21,198 nt of DNA, taken from Chloroflexota bacterium. Its GTDB lineage: Bacteria > Chloroflexota > Limnocylindria > Limnocylindrales > CSP1-4. Location of the stretch: the NCBI GenBank assembly GCA_017881985.1, contig JADGQH010000018.1:1-21198 (forward strand), written 5' to 3'. Under the pieces are notes generated by a model that was given only the letters and a program-made list of their open reading frames with translations, had not been told where the DNA came from and made no database searches. Each line of letters opens with the position of its first letter. Positions within the stretch are counted from its first letter, which is position 1. This document shows positions 15,000-21,198 of the stretch, piece by piece. The position numbers were made by a program, and so were the translations under genes.

Positions 15000-15853
15000 C
15001 CGAAGAACCCGTCGGCCGTCATGTCGTGCATCGCGTCTGCAAGTTCGGTCGGGCGCTGCGCATGGATGTCGTGGTCGCCCGTGAACCAGCGGACCCGGGC
15101 GTTCGGGATCATTCCCGCCGCTGTCTCGACCTCGCGGCGCTTGCGCCGTGTCCATGCGGTCTCGCCGCCGTCGACGGGCACGAGCAGGGTCGGTGCGGTG
15201 ATGTCCGCGTACCGCTCCGTGGGGTGGTGCTCCCAGAGCCCGCGGAGGACCGTGATGTGGTGGTCGAAGGTGAGCCACGGCGCGACGGTGCCGTCCGCCC
15301 GCACCTCGAAGTTCGCGAGCGCGCCGCGAATCCCGGTCTCCGGCCAGTCGCCGTGGGTCGAGCGGACGTAGCCCTCGATCTCGGTGAACGGGCGCCCCGC
15401 GAGGCGCGGCGGGGCGAGCGCGGCCCGGCAGGCGTCCCAGTCCGCGAACTGGCGGCTCGGCTCGAGCCAGCCGCCGTCCACGCAGGCGATCCCCCGGACC
15501 CGGGTGGGATGACGGGCCGCAAGCTCGAGGGCGACGTTGCCGCCCCAGGATTGACCGGCGACGACCGGCCGGTCGATGGCCAGCCGTTCGATCAGCACGG
15601 CGAGGTCGTCGCCGACGGTCGGCACGTCATACGGAGCGTCCGGCTTCGACGATCGACCGTGCCCGCGAAGGTCGACGGCGACGACGGGATGCCCCCGCGC
15701 CACGAGGCTCTCCGCGACGCCGTCCCACAGCCGTGCGTTCGAGGCGAGGCCGTGGACGAGCAGGAACGCCGGCGGCGTGCTCGTCCCTGCCGGCGTCCAC
15801 ACGTCGGCGGCGAGCTCCACCCCTTCGGCAACCGGCGTCAGCTCCGTGCGCAT
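14996..15853 (-). CDS. Alpha/beta hydrolase
   Basis: A 285-aa alpha/beta hydrolase unrelated at sequence level to the one at 10372. FLLVHGLASNARLWD carries the HG oxyanion motif; then PVVAVDLRGHGRSSKPD, nucleophile elbow GQSWGG (Ser102), the acid in PVDGG (about Asp228) and His in TGDHDIHAQRP (about His264). The substrate is unknown; the pattern is that of haloalkane dehalogenase/epoxide hydrolase/esterase-like enzymes. ATG 15853 is preferred because homology starts there; an in-frame GTG at 15889 is possible. The stop overlaps the GTG of the S51-CysRS-tail fusion, indicating translational coupling, so the two proteins may act on related substrates. Divergent from the response-regulator gene with about 100 bp between. 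Confidence 0.88.
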   Translation of the reverse strand: MRTELTPVAEGVELAADVWTPAGTSTPPAFLLVHGLASNARLWDGVAESLVARGHPVVAVDLRGHGRSSKPDAPYDVPTVGDDLAVLIERLAIDRPVVAGQSWGGNVALELAARHPTRVRGIACVDGGWLEPSRQFADWDACRAALAPPRLAGRPFTEIEGYVRSTHGDWPETGIRGALANFEVRADGTVAPWLTFDHHITVLRGLWEHHPTERYADITAPTLLVPVDGGETAWTRRKRREVETAAGMIPNARVRWFTGDHDIHAQRPTELADAMHDMTADGFFG

Positions 15854-15954
15854 CCACCGGATGGTAGTCGGGCCGGCGCCGGCGAGCACCCGCGTCCCGA
15901 CGTGCCTCGCAACCCGGGCGGGCCCGGGCGGAACCGTTGGTGCATGATCGACGG

Positions 15955-16614
15955 GTGGACGCCCAGCCGCTCCGGGTCATCATCGCCGAGGATTCCGCGC
16001 TCATCCGGGAGGGTCTGGCGCGGCTGATCGTCGACTCGGGCGGCGTGGTCGTCGCCAAGGTCGGTGACGGCCCGTCCTTCGTGGAGGCGGTCGTGGAGCA
16101 CCGACCCGACGTCTCGGTGGTCGACGTGCGGATGCCCCCGACCCAGCGCGACGAGGGGCTCCGCGCGGCGATCGAGGCGCGCCGCCGGGTCCCCGGCACC
16201 CCCGTGCTCGTCCTCAGCCAGTACGTCGAGCCGCAGTACGCGACCGAGCTGCTCGCGGACCGGGCCGGCGGCGTCGGCTATCTCCTGAAGGATCGGGTCG
16301 CGGACATCCGCGAGTTCATGGACGCCCTGCGACGGGTCGCCCGCGGCGGGACCGCGCTCGATCCCGAGGTCGTCGCCCAGCTCATGCTCCCGCGCCGCGC
16401 GGACGACCGGCTCAATGCGCTGACCCCGCGCGAGCGGGAGGTGCTCGCTGCCATGGCCGAGGGTCGAACGAACGTTGGGGTCGCCGCGTTGCTAGGCATC
16501 TCGGAAGGCGCCACCGAGAAGCACATCAGCAACATCTTCGGCAAGCTCGAGCTGCCCGACTCGGAGAACGACCACCGGCGCGTGCTGGCGGTGCTGACCT
16601 ACCTCGGCTCCTAG
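15955..16614 (+). CDS. NarL/LuxR-type two-component response regulator
   Basis: A 219-aa regulator. The receiver domain (5-125) has acidic pocket Glu12/Asp13 (IIAEDS), phospho-acceptor Asp57 in VVDVRMPP, the switch residue Ser88 in VLVLSQY and Lys112 in YLLKDR. The LuxR-type HTH (155-200) reads LTPREREVLAAMAEGRTN, then a recognition helix around GATEKHISNIFGKL. The start is probably GTG 15955; GTG 15940 or TTG 15937 are alternatives and no strong ribosome binding site decides. The stop TAG (16612-16614) shares CTAG with the stop of the convergent histidine kinase, its likely partner. The combination with toast-rack and PspC proteins suggests a LiaR-like envelope-stress regulator. Confidence 0.92.
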   Translation: MDAQPLRVIIAEDSALIREGLARLIVDSGGVVVAKVGDGPSFVEAVVEHRPDVSVVDVRMPPTQRDEGLRAAIEARRRVPGTPVLVLSQYVEPQYATELLADRAGGVGYLLKDRVADIREFMDALRRVARGGTALDPEVVAQLMLPRRADDRLNALTPREREVLAAMAEGRTNVGVAALLGISEGATEKHISNIFGKLELPDSENDHRRVLAVLTYLGS

Positions 16615-17975
16615 CGGGCAGTGGCCGCCGGGGCGACCGTCGCCGGCAGCTCGGCGCGAACGAGCGTCGGTCCGCCTTCCGGGCTCTCGACGGACAGGGT
16701 GCCGTCGAGCGCCTCGACGCGACCGGCGAGCCCGGCAAGCCCGCCGGCGGGAAGGATCCGCGCGCCCCCAGCGCCGTCGTCCCAGATCTCAACCACGAGG
16801 CGGTTCGCCTCGCGCCGGCAGCGGATCTCGCACCGTCCGGCCGACGCGTGCTTGGCGACGTTGGCGAGGGCCTCCGCCACCAAGAAGTACGCGGCCCGCT
16901 CGGTCGCGTCCGGCAGCCGCTCGCCGGGGGCCAGCGTGCTCTCGACGAACGTCGGCACCGGGCAGCGCACCGCGATGTTGCTCAGCGCCGCGACCAGGCC
17001 GCGGTCGAGCAGGATCGGGGGTGCGATCCCGCGCACGAGGTCGCGCAGCTCGGCGAGCGCCAGGCGAGCCTGGTCCTGTGCCTCGACGACGAGCGCGCGG
17101 GCGGCGGCCGGGTCCGTGTCGAGACGCTCCGCGGCAAGGCCGAGGTCGATCGTGAGCATCACCAGGCGCTGCTGGGCGCCGTCGTGGAGATCGCGTTCGA
17201 TCCGGCGCAGCTCGTCCGCCTCAACGTCGATGACGATCTTGCGGCTCTCCTCGAGCGTCTCGACACGGCGCTGCAGCTGGCGCTGCTCCGAGTCGCACAG
17301 CAACCCGGCCACGACCGCGCGATGGAGCGCCATCAGGCCCTGCGACACGGAGGCGGCGACGGCGCTCATCACGAGGCCGGCAAGCCCGCCCGTGATGGCC
17401 ACGACCGCGGGGATCGTCGACGTCCCGGCCGCGCCGGGCGCGAGGCTCGACGTGAGAGACCAGAGCGGCAGCGAGAGGAGCCCAAGGGAGGTCCCCCACA
17501 AGAGGACCGTCACGATGAACTCGAGGATCGTGAGCGGAAGGGCGACGCCCACGTAGACCACGTCGAGCCAGCGGCTCGGGTCGCCGAACTCCGTGATGAG
17601 CAGCTCCCGCCAGCCGCGGCCGTACGGGCGGTAGGCGTGTGGCCGGAGCGGCCGCGGGTCGACGAGGTTGGCCCGCCATCGCTCGATCCGGGCCAGCAGG
17701 CGAGACGCCTCGATCGCCAGGCCGATGACCACGACGCCGATCCCGACGACGAGCAGGGACGCGCCCGTCGAGAAGATGCCGACGATCACGCTGAACGCGA
17801 AGAGCTCCACCCAGAACCCGAGCAGGATCGAGAGGGTGGCGTACCAGGAGGATGGGTGGAGCGGCGAGAGGAGGAACGTGCCGATCGAGCCTCGGCTCCG
17901 CCCCCTGACCTGAGCGCCCAGGAGGGCGCTCAGGACGAGGAGCAGTCCAAGGACGACGAACGGCGCGCCGATCAC
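16611..17975 (-). CDS. Sensor histidine kinase (HisKA_3, LiaS/NarX-type) with N-terminal membrane sensor domain
   Basis: A 454-aa kinase. Hydrophobic segments at about 4-20, 48-68, 72-88, 140-160, 162-178 and 188-210, with cytosolic RPYGRGWRELL and EFGDPSRWLD loops, resemble the putative membrane sensor domain found on such kinases. A short coiled stretch (230-258) leads to HisKA_3 with phospho-His264 in ERDLHDGAQQRL. HATPase_c follows: N-box ALANVAKHAS (Asn372), DDGAGG (399-404), GLAGLAGR (412-419). There is no large extracytoplasmic domain, so it probably senses within the membrane or through its partners. GTG 17975 overlaps the PspC stop (GTGA). Its tail meets the response-regulator stop in CTAG. 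The phosphotransfer partner is inferred from location. Confidence 0.92.
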   Translation of the reverse strand: MIGAPFVVLGLLLVLSALLGAQVRGRSRGSIGTFLLSPLHPSSWYATLSILLGFWVELFAFSVIVGIFSTGASLLVVGIGVVVIGLAIEASRLLARIERWRANLVDPRPLRPHAYRPYGRGWRELLITEFGDPSRWLDVVYVGVALPLTILEFIVTVLLWGTSLGLLSLPLWSLTSSLAPGAAGTSTIPAVVAITGGLAGLVMSAVAASVSQGLMALHRAVVAGLLCDSEQRQLQRRVETLEESRKIVIDVEADELRRIERDLHDGAQQRLVMLTIDLGLAAERLDTDPAAARALVVEAQDQARLALAELRDLVRGIAPPILLDRGLVAALSNIAVRCPVPTFVESTLAPGERLPDATERAAYFLVAEALANVAKHASAGRCEIRCRREANRLVVEIWDDGAGGARILPAGGLAGLAGRVEALDGTLSVESPEGGPTLVRAELPATVAPAATAR

Positions 17976-18535
17976 GGTTGGAAGGAGCCGCGGCGGAGGG
18001 AGCCTGCCAGCAGCGCAAGACCCAGGCCCACGAGCAGCGCCGGGCCGAACCACGCGACGCCGGCCCAGCCGGGGATCACGGTGTTCGCCAGCGCGAACGC
18101 ACCGATGACGATCAGGAGGACGCCGGCATAGAGGCCGCCGCGCCCGCCCCGGCGACCTTCCGGACGCGGGTCGTGCCACGGGACCTGCCACGCGGAGCCG
18201 GCCAGCCCGGCTCCGGGCTGCGCCCCGGTGCCCGGCTCCTCGACGGGGCCAGTTGCCGCGTCGCCCTGGTCGGCAACGGAACCGGCGGCCGCAGGGGCGC
18301 CCCAGGCGGGACCGGCGGGGTGCCACGACCCGGGTCCGGGCAGGGTGCCCGGCTCGAGCGGCATGACGAAGGCGAGGACGATGTAGAGCAGGATCGTGAA
18401 GCCGCCGAAGAAGGCCGAAACGATCCACAGGATTCGGACGAGCGTCGGATCGAGCTCGAGGTACTCCGCCATGCCGGCGGCGACGCCCGCGAGTTGCCGG
18501 TCGCGACGGCAGCGGTAGAGACGACGGGGGTTCAC
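17972..18535 (-). CDS. PspC-domain membrane protein
   Basis: 187 aa. The N-terminal PspC domain (about 2-60) has RRLYRCRRDRQLAGVAAGMA, YLELDPTLVRILWI and a hydrophobic helix SAFFGGFTILLYIVLAFVMP. A Pro/Gly/Ala-rich linker (62-130) follows, then two more transmembrane segments (GGLYAGVLLIVIGAFALANT; FGPALLVGLGLALLAG) of the kind found in LiaI/LiaF-like proteins. PspC domains take part in phage-shock/envelope-stress signalling at the membrane. GTG 18535 overlaps the toast-rack gene's TGA, and its own TGA overlaps the kinase GTG, so it is the middle gene of a tightly coupled three-gene operon and probably relays or modulates the signal to the kinase. Confidence 0.9.
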   Translation of the reverse strand: MNPRRLYRCRRDRQLAGVAAGMAEYLELDPTLVRILWIVSAFFGGFTILLYIVLAFVMPLEPGTLPGPGSWHPAGPAWGAPAAAGSVADQGDAATGPVEEPGTGAQPGAGLAGSAWQVPWHDPRPEGRRGGRGGLYAGVLLIVIGAFALANTVIPGWAGVAWFGPALLVGLGLALLAGSLRRGSFQP

Positions 18536-19491
18536 TGACAGCCTCCTGCAGGATTGATGTCCACGCTACCAACGTTGGCCGTGATGGTCACGTCCGCGTG
18601 GTGGTTTGCCATCGAATAGCCGGGGCTCTCCCAGACGTCACCGTTGCGAGTGAGCCCCGTGTAGTGCGTCGCGGCCAGGACGTTGGTGGCGCGGACCCGC
18701 AGGCCGAGCTCGTTCGCCGCGCAGATCCTGAGCGAGCCGGCGCTGACCGAGAGGTCAGCGCCGAAGTCCGCGGCCGTCGGCAGGCGCACCGAGGCCGAGG
18801 CCGCGTTCACGCTCACCGACAGGTTGGCCATCGTCGCCCCGGACAGGTCGACCCTGGCGTCCCCGGCGTTCACGGCCAGCCGCACGTTCCCGAGCTGTGC
18901 GCCGGCGAGGTCGAATCGACCCCGTCCCGCGTTCACCTCGGCCGTGAGGTCGAGCCTGCTGGCGGCCGGCAGCGAGAGTCGCCACACGTCGCCGCCACGG
19001 TTGAAGCCGAACGGCCGTCTCTGGCTCGACGACGTCACCGAGAGCCGATCGGCCGAGACGTCGACCGCGGCGATCCCGCCCGAAGCGTTGCCCGCCTGGA
19101 GCTGCCAGCCGGTGCCCGGGACGGTCGTGACCGAGAGATCGCCACAGGCGAGCGTGAGGTCGACCGACGCGGCGCCGTCGAAGGTGCCCTGCCGCGTATC
19201 GAAGGTGGCCGGCTGGACGCCGCCGCAGTCCGGCACCAGGCGCGGCACGGCCACGAACAGCCCCCCGACGAGGAGGCCGGGCATCGCGGCGGCGAGCATC
19301 CCGCCCGCCAGCCCGAACCTCGTGCGGCGCAGGAGCAGGCCGAGGCCGAGAGCGATGACCGCGACGGGCCAGAGGCGCACCGCCTGCGCCACGAGATCGT
19401 CGCTCACGGCATCGCCCTGCGCGACGAGCGTCACGGCACCCGCCGCGACGAGGAAGACCCCCCAGTAGAGGAACCGGTGATTCACGGTCAT
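18532..19491 (-). CDS. LiaF-like toast-rack membrane protein
   Basis: 319 aa. Three N-terminal hydrophobic segments (about 8-24, 38-54, 60-83) carry the RLWPVAVIALGLGLLLRR pattern of LiaF/DUF5668-type membrane regions. From about 95 to the end the protein is a repetitive beta-rich domain with alternating short strands (VDLTLACGDLSVTTVPG, LDLTAEVNAGRGRFDLAGAQ, VRLAVNAGDARVDLSGATM, LSVSVNAASASVRLP), the signature of the toast-rack/DUF4097-like beta-solenoid of LiaF C-termini. In Firmicutes LiaF restrains the LiaS kinase until envelope stress. ATG 19491 has GGAGG 9 nt upstream. First gene of the operon with pspC and the kinase; a 19-bp inverted repeat lies in its leader. Confidence 0.88.
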   Translation of the reverse strand: MTVNHRFLYWGVFLVAAGAVTLVAQGDAVSDDLVAQAVRLWPVAVIALGLGLLLRRTRFGLAGGMLAAAMPGLLVGGLFVAVPRLVPDCGGVQPATFDTRQGTFDGAASVDLTLACGDLSVTTVPGTGWQLQAGNASGGIAAVDVSADRLSVTSSSQRRPFGFNRGGDVWRLSLPAASRLDLTAEVNAGRGRFDLAGAQLGNVRLAVNAGDARVDLSGATMANLSVSVNAASASVRLPTAADFGADLSVSAGSLRICAANELGLRVRATNVLAATHYTGLTRNGDVWESPGYSMANHHADVTITANVGSVDINPAGGCQ

Positions 19492-19537
19492 CGTGTGCTG
19501 CCTCCAGGCCGTCCATCGGTCTGTGCGGTCGGCGGTT

Positions 19538-19556
19538 GCCGGGCATCGTGCCCGGC
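19538..19556. promoter_or_regulatory. 19-bp inverted repeat in the toast-rack operon leader
   Basis: GCCGGGCA-TCG-TGCCCGGC is a perfect 8-bp inverted repeat with a 3-bp spacer, ending 46 bp before the toast-rack start codon. It could be a dimeric operator (for example for the neighbouring response regulator) or an RNA hairpin in the 5' leader. Confidence 0.5.
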
Positions 19557-19751
19557 CCTGGCGCCGTCCCGCCCGGCCCACCAGTCGGGGCCAGGTCCGA
19601 TCGCGTTCGATGTCCACGACACTAGGGTTCGCCGAGGCGACCGGCCAGCCGGGCACCCGGCATCTTCGGGGTGGGGCTAGCCCCGGGGGTGCGCTTGCCG
19701 AGACGGGCGGCACGGTCGGCTCCGGGCCACGGCCGCGCCCCCCAGCTGTCT

Positions 19752-19768
19752 CATGACGAGTCGTCATG
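19752..19768. promoter_or_regulatory. 17-bp perfect palindrome upstream of heliorhodopsin, putative operator
   Basis: CATGACGA-G-TCGTCATG has perfect 8-bp arms around one central base, 70 bp before the heliorhodopsin start. Its composition is more AT-rich than the surroundings, and it is too close-armed to be a good RNA hairpin, so a DNA-binding dimer is the natural explanation. I saw no second copy in the window. Confidence 0.6.
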
Positions 19769-19838
19769 TCCGCGCCGCCATCCGGAGCGACGCTGCAGCC
19801 GAACGGGGTGATGAATGGACACGAGGAGGACACGCCAC

Positions 19839-20675
19839 ATGTCAACCGTCCGCGCCGGTGCTGGCGCGATCGCCGCTGTCACGCCGATCCCTGCGCAGCG
19901 AGCCAGCTCCCTGCGTCGTTGGAACCGCTTCCTGGCCTTGGCTCACGGAGCGCAGTTCGTCCTGATGCTCCTGGTCTCGCGGACGACCGCGCTGTTCGAG
20001 CCCGTCGTGCCGACGGTTCGGCCACTCCTGACGGATGGGAAGTTCACCGGACTCGAGCCATCCAGCGTGCTGCTGGTCTCGTTCCCGCTGGCCTACCTCA
20101 TCGCGAGCTTCCTGCTGATGAGCGCGATTGCCCACGCCACGGCCGGCTGGGTCATGCGAGGCCGCTACGAGGCGTGGCTCGCGCGGGGGATGAATCCACT
20201 GCGGTGGGTGGAGTACGCGTTCTCGTCGACCGTGATGATCGTCGCCATCGCGTACCTCAGCTTCATCACCGACTTCCCCGCGCTCGTCGCAATCGCCGGC
20301 TGCAACGTCGCGATGATCCTGTTCGGGTGGAGCATGGAAGCGGCCAACGAGGGCCGCGAGCGAGTCGACTGGAAGCACTTCATCTTCGGCTGCATCGCCG
20401 GCGTCGTGCCGTGGATCGCGATCTTCTCCGTGCTGTGGGCGTACTCGGCCCAGGCGGACCTGCCGGCCAAGGCGCAGATCCCGGGCTTCGTGTACGTGAT
20501 CATCGCGAGCCTGTTCGTGGCCTTCAACGTCTTTGCCCTCACGATGGTCCTCCAGTACCGGAAGACCGGCCGCTGGCGCGACTACCTCGTGGGAGAGAAG
20601 ACCTACATGGTGCTGAGCCTGGTCGCGAAGTCGCTGCTGGCCTGGCAGGTCTGGTCCGGAACGCTTCGCCCGTAA
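19839..20675 (+). CDS. Heliorhodopsin
   Basis: A 278-aa seven-helix protein. Helices lie at about 30-47, 76-105, 123-142, 146-166, 181-202, 214-239 and 255-275. Diagnostic heliorhodopsin blocks are MNPLRWVEYAFSSTVMI in helix C and LVAKSLLAWQVWSGTL in helix G. By alignment from memory with heliorhodopsin 48C12, Lys264 is the retinal Schiff-base lysine (K241), Glu125 the counterion (E107), and His36 and His99 match the conserved H23 and H80. Heliorhodopsins are inverted relative to type-1 rhodopsins, with the N-terminus inside, and do not pump; a sensory or regulatory role is suspected. ATG 19839 is chosen because GAGGAGGA lies 8 nt upstream; ATG 19815 would add 8 residues. The N-terminal 30 residues are extra and basic. 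No retinal-synthesis gene is in the window. Confidence 0.95.
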   Translation: MSTVRAGAGAIAAVTPIPAQRASSLRRWNRFLALAHGAQFVLMLLVSRTTALFEPVVPTVRPLLTDGKFTGLEPSSVLLVSFPLAYLIASFLLMSAIAHATAGWVMRGRYEAWLARGMNPLRWVEYAFSSTVMIVAIAYLSFITDFPALVAIAGCNVAMILFGWSMEAANEGRERVDWKHFIFGCIAGVVPWIAIFSVLWAYSAQADLPAKAQIPGFVYVIIASLFVAFNVFALTMVLQYRKTGRWRDYLVGEKTYMVLSLVAKSLLAWQVWSGTLRP

Positions 20676-20750
20676 CGCGCCAGGCGGCGAGCGGCTGACG
20701 TACCAGGCACCAGCGGGGGCCGGTCAGCGAACAGCCACGCTCCTGCACAT

Positions 20751-20762
20751 CACCAGCTGGTG
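20751..20762. repeat. 12-bp palindrome between heliorhodopsin and the oxidoreductase
   Basis: CACCAGCTGGTG is a perfect palindrome about 75 bp after the heliorhodopsin stop and 65 bp before the next start. It could be an operator; as a transcript terminator it would have no loop. TAGGAT at 20791-20796 is a weak -10-like element downstream of it. Confidence 0.4.
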
Positions 20763-20826
20763 GGCCATCATCGGGCCAGGCCGGTCCCTGTAGGATCGGA
20801 GCGAGCACCAGAGAAGGGAAGGTCCC

Positions 20827-21198
20827 ATGCCGTCGTCGGGTGTCGTGCGCTGGGGGATCCTCGGGCCGGGCTCCATCGCGGCGCGCTTCATGCGCAACGC
20901 TCGCGAGGCCGCCCACTCCGAGGTCGTCGCGGTCGGGAGCCGAACGCCCGAGCGAGCGGCTGCGTTCGCGGCGACGTTCGGGATCTCCCGCGCCCATGCG
21001 TCCTACGAGGCGCTCCTCGACGACGCCGCGGTCGACGCCGTGTACATCGGCCTCCCGAACTCGCTCCACCATCCCTGGACGATGCGCGCGCTCGCGGCCG
21101 GCAAGCACGTGCTGTGCGAGAAGCCGTACTCGCGGCATCCGGCCGAGGTCGCGGAGGCGTTCGACGCCGCGGACGCCGCCGAGCGCGTGCTGATGGAG
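20827..21198 (+). CDS. Gfo/Idh/MocA-family oxidoreductase, N-terminal part (runs off the window)
   Basis: The first 124 residues show the NAD(P)-binding Rossmann fold of the Gfo/Idh/MocA family: VRWGILGPGSIAARFMRNA with G-x-G-x-I-A, VVAVGSRTPERAAAFAATFG, VDAVYIGLPNSLHHPW and the diagnostic EKP in VLCEKPYS. These enzymes oxidise or reduce sugars, inositols or related polyols (some act on trans-dihydrodiols); the substrate cannot be told without the C-terminal domain. GAAGGGAAGG precedes the ATG at good spacing. No operon partner is visible within the window. Confidence 0.92.
   Translation, partial: MPSSGVVRWGILGPGSIAARFMRNAREAAHSEVVAVGSRTPERAAAFAATFGISRAHASYEALLDDAAVDAVYIGLPNSLHHPWTMRALAAGKHVLCEKPYSRHPAEVAEAFDAADAAERVLME

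Larger units (their letters stand above)
19492..19838. promoter_or_regulatory. Divergent control region between the stress operon and heliorhodopsin
   Basis: This 347-bp gap has no credible gene but is dense in perfect inverted repeats: 19538-19556 (8-3-8), GCCGGG-CA-CCCGGC at 19648-19661, GGGGCTAGCCCC at 19673-19684, and the 17-bp palindrome at 19752-19768. I could not identify convincing -35/-10 pairs on either strand; TAGTGT (minus strand, around 19619-19624) is a weak -10 candidate for the operon. Both flanking genes have good ribosome binding sites, so the region must hold both promoters. Confidence 0.6.

Noticed and set aside
16848..18131. 427-aa plus-strand frame opposite the histidine kinase
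   Set aside because: Low-complexity charged translation antisense to a kinase with all its motifs; no start signal.

Overview
The window is very GC-rich, gene-dense bacterial chromosome. It has many GTG starts, 4-bp stop/start overlaps, a UvrD2-type helicase with an HRDC tail, PspC/toast-rack membrane genes and a heliorhodopsin. Heliorhodopsins are essentially confined to monoderm lineages, so a soil or freshwater Chloroflexota (Limnocylindria-like) or an actinobacterium fits best. This is inference; no rRNA or other decisive marker is present. I saw no tRNA, rRNA, CRISPR array, insertion sequence or phage gene.

Layout. (1) 1-2943, plus strand: an aromatic-acid operon with the end of 4-carboxymuconolactone decarboxylase (pcaC), a benzaldehyde-type dehydrogenase and 4-hydroxybenzoate 3-monooxygenase (pobA). 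Together they suggest hydroxybenzaldehyde -> 4-hydroxybenzoate -> protocatechuate -> beta-ketoadipate pathway. (2) 3218-5348, plus: a small membrane protein and a CotA-like, Tat-exported multicopper oxidase broken by a single missing base near 4626. (3) 5504-6631, minus: a PreA/dihydroorotate-dehydrogenase-like protein without the ferredoxin tail, divergent from a GNAT acetyltransferase (6811-7323). (4) 7407-10095, minus: a TMEM175-family channel followed by UvrD2. (5) 10372-12223, plus: an alpha/beta hydrolase overlapping a TetR regulator fused to a C-terminal VOC (glyoxalase-fold) domain. Upstream of the pair is an AT-rich promoter with a 12-bp direct repeat. (6) 12368-13635: a SIMPL-domain lipoprotein (minus) and a stand-alone VOC protein (plus). 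(7) 13710-15853, minus: an alpha/beta hydrolase coupled to an unusual fusion of a peptidase-S51/cyanophycinase-like domain with the C-terminal domain of cysteinyl-tRNA synthetase. (8) 15955-19491: a LiaFSR-like envelope-stress module. Toast-rack membrane protein, PspC protein and histidine kinase form a minus-strand operon with two GTGA overlaps, and a NarL-type response regulator on the plus strand converges on the kinase so that their stop codons share CTAG. (9) 19839-20675, plus: a heliorhodopsin with retinal lysine and counterion glutamate intact. It is divergent from the stress operon across a 347-bp region holding four perfect inverted repeats, one of them a 17-bp operator-like palindrome. 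(10) 20827-end: the start of a Gfo/Idh/MocA oxidoreductase.

The strongest leads are the heliorhodopsin/envelope-stress neighbourhood with its palindromes, the TetR-VOC fusion with its hydrolase and repeat-bearing promoter, and the S51-CysRS-tail fusion.
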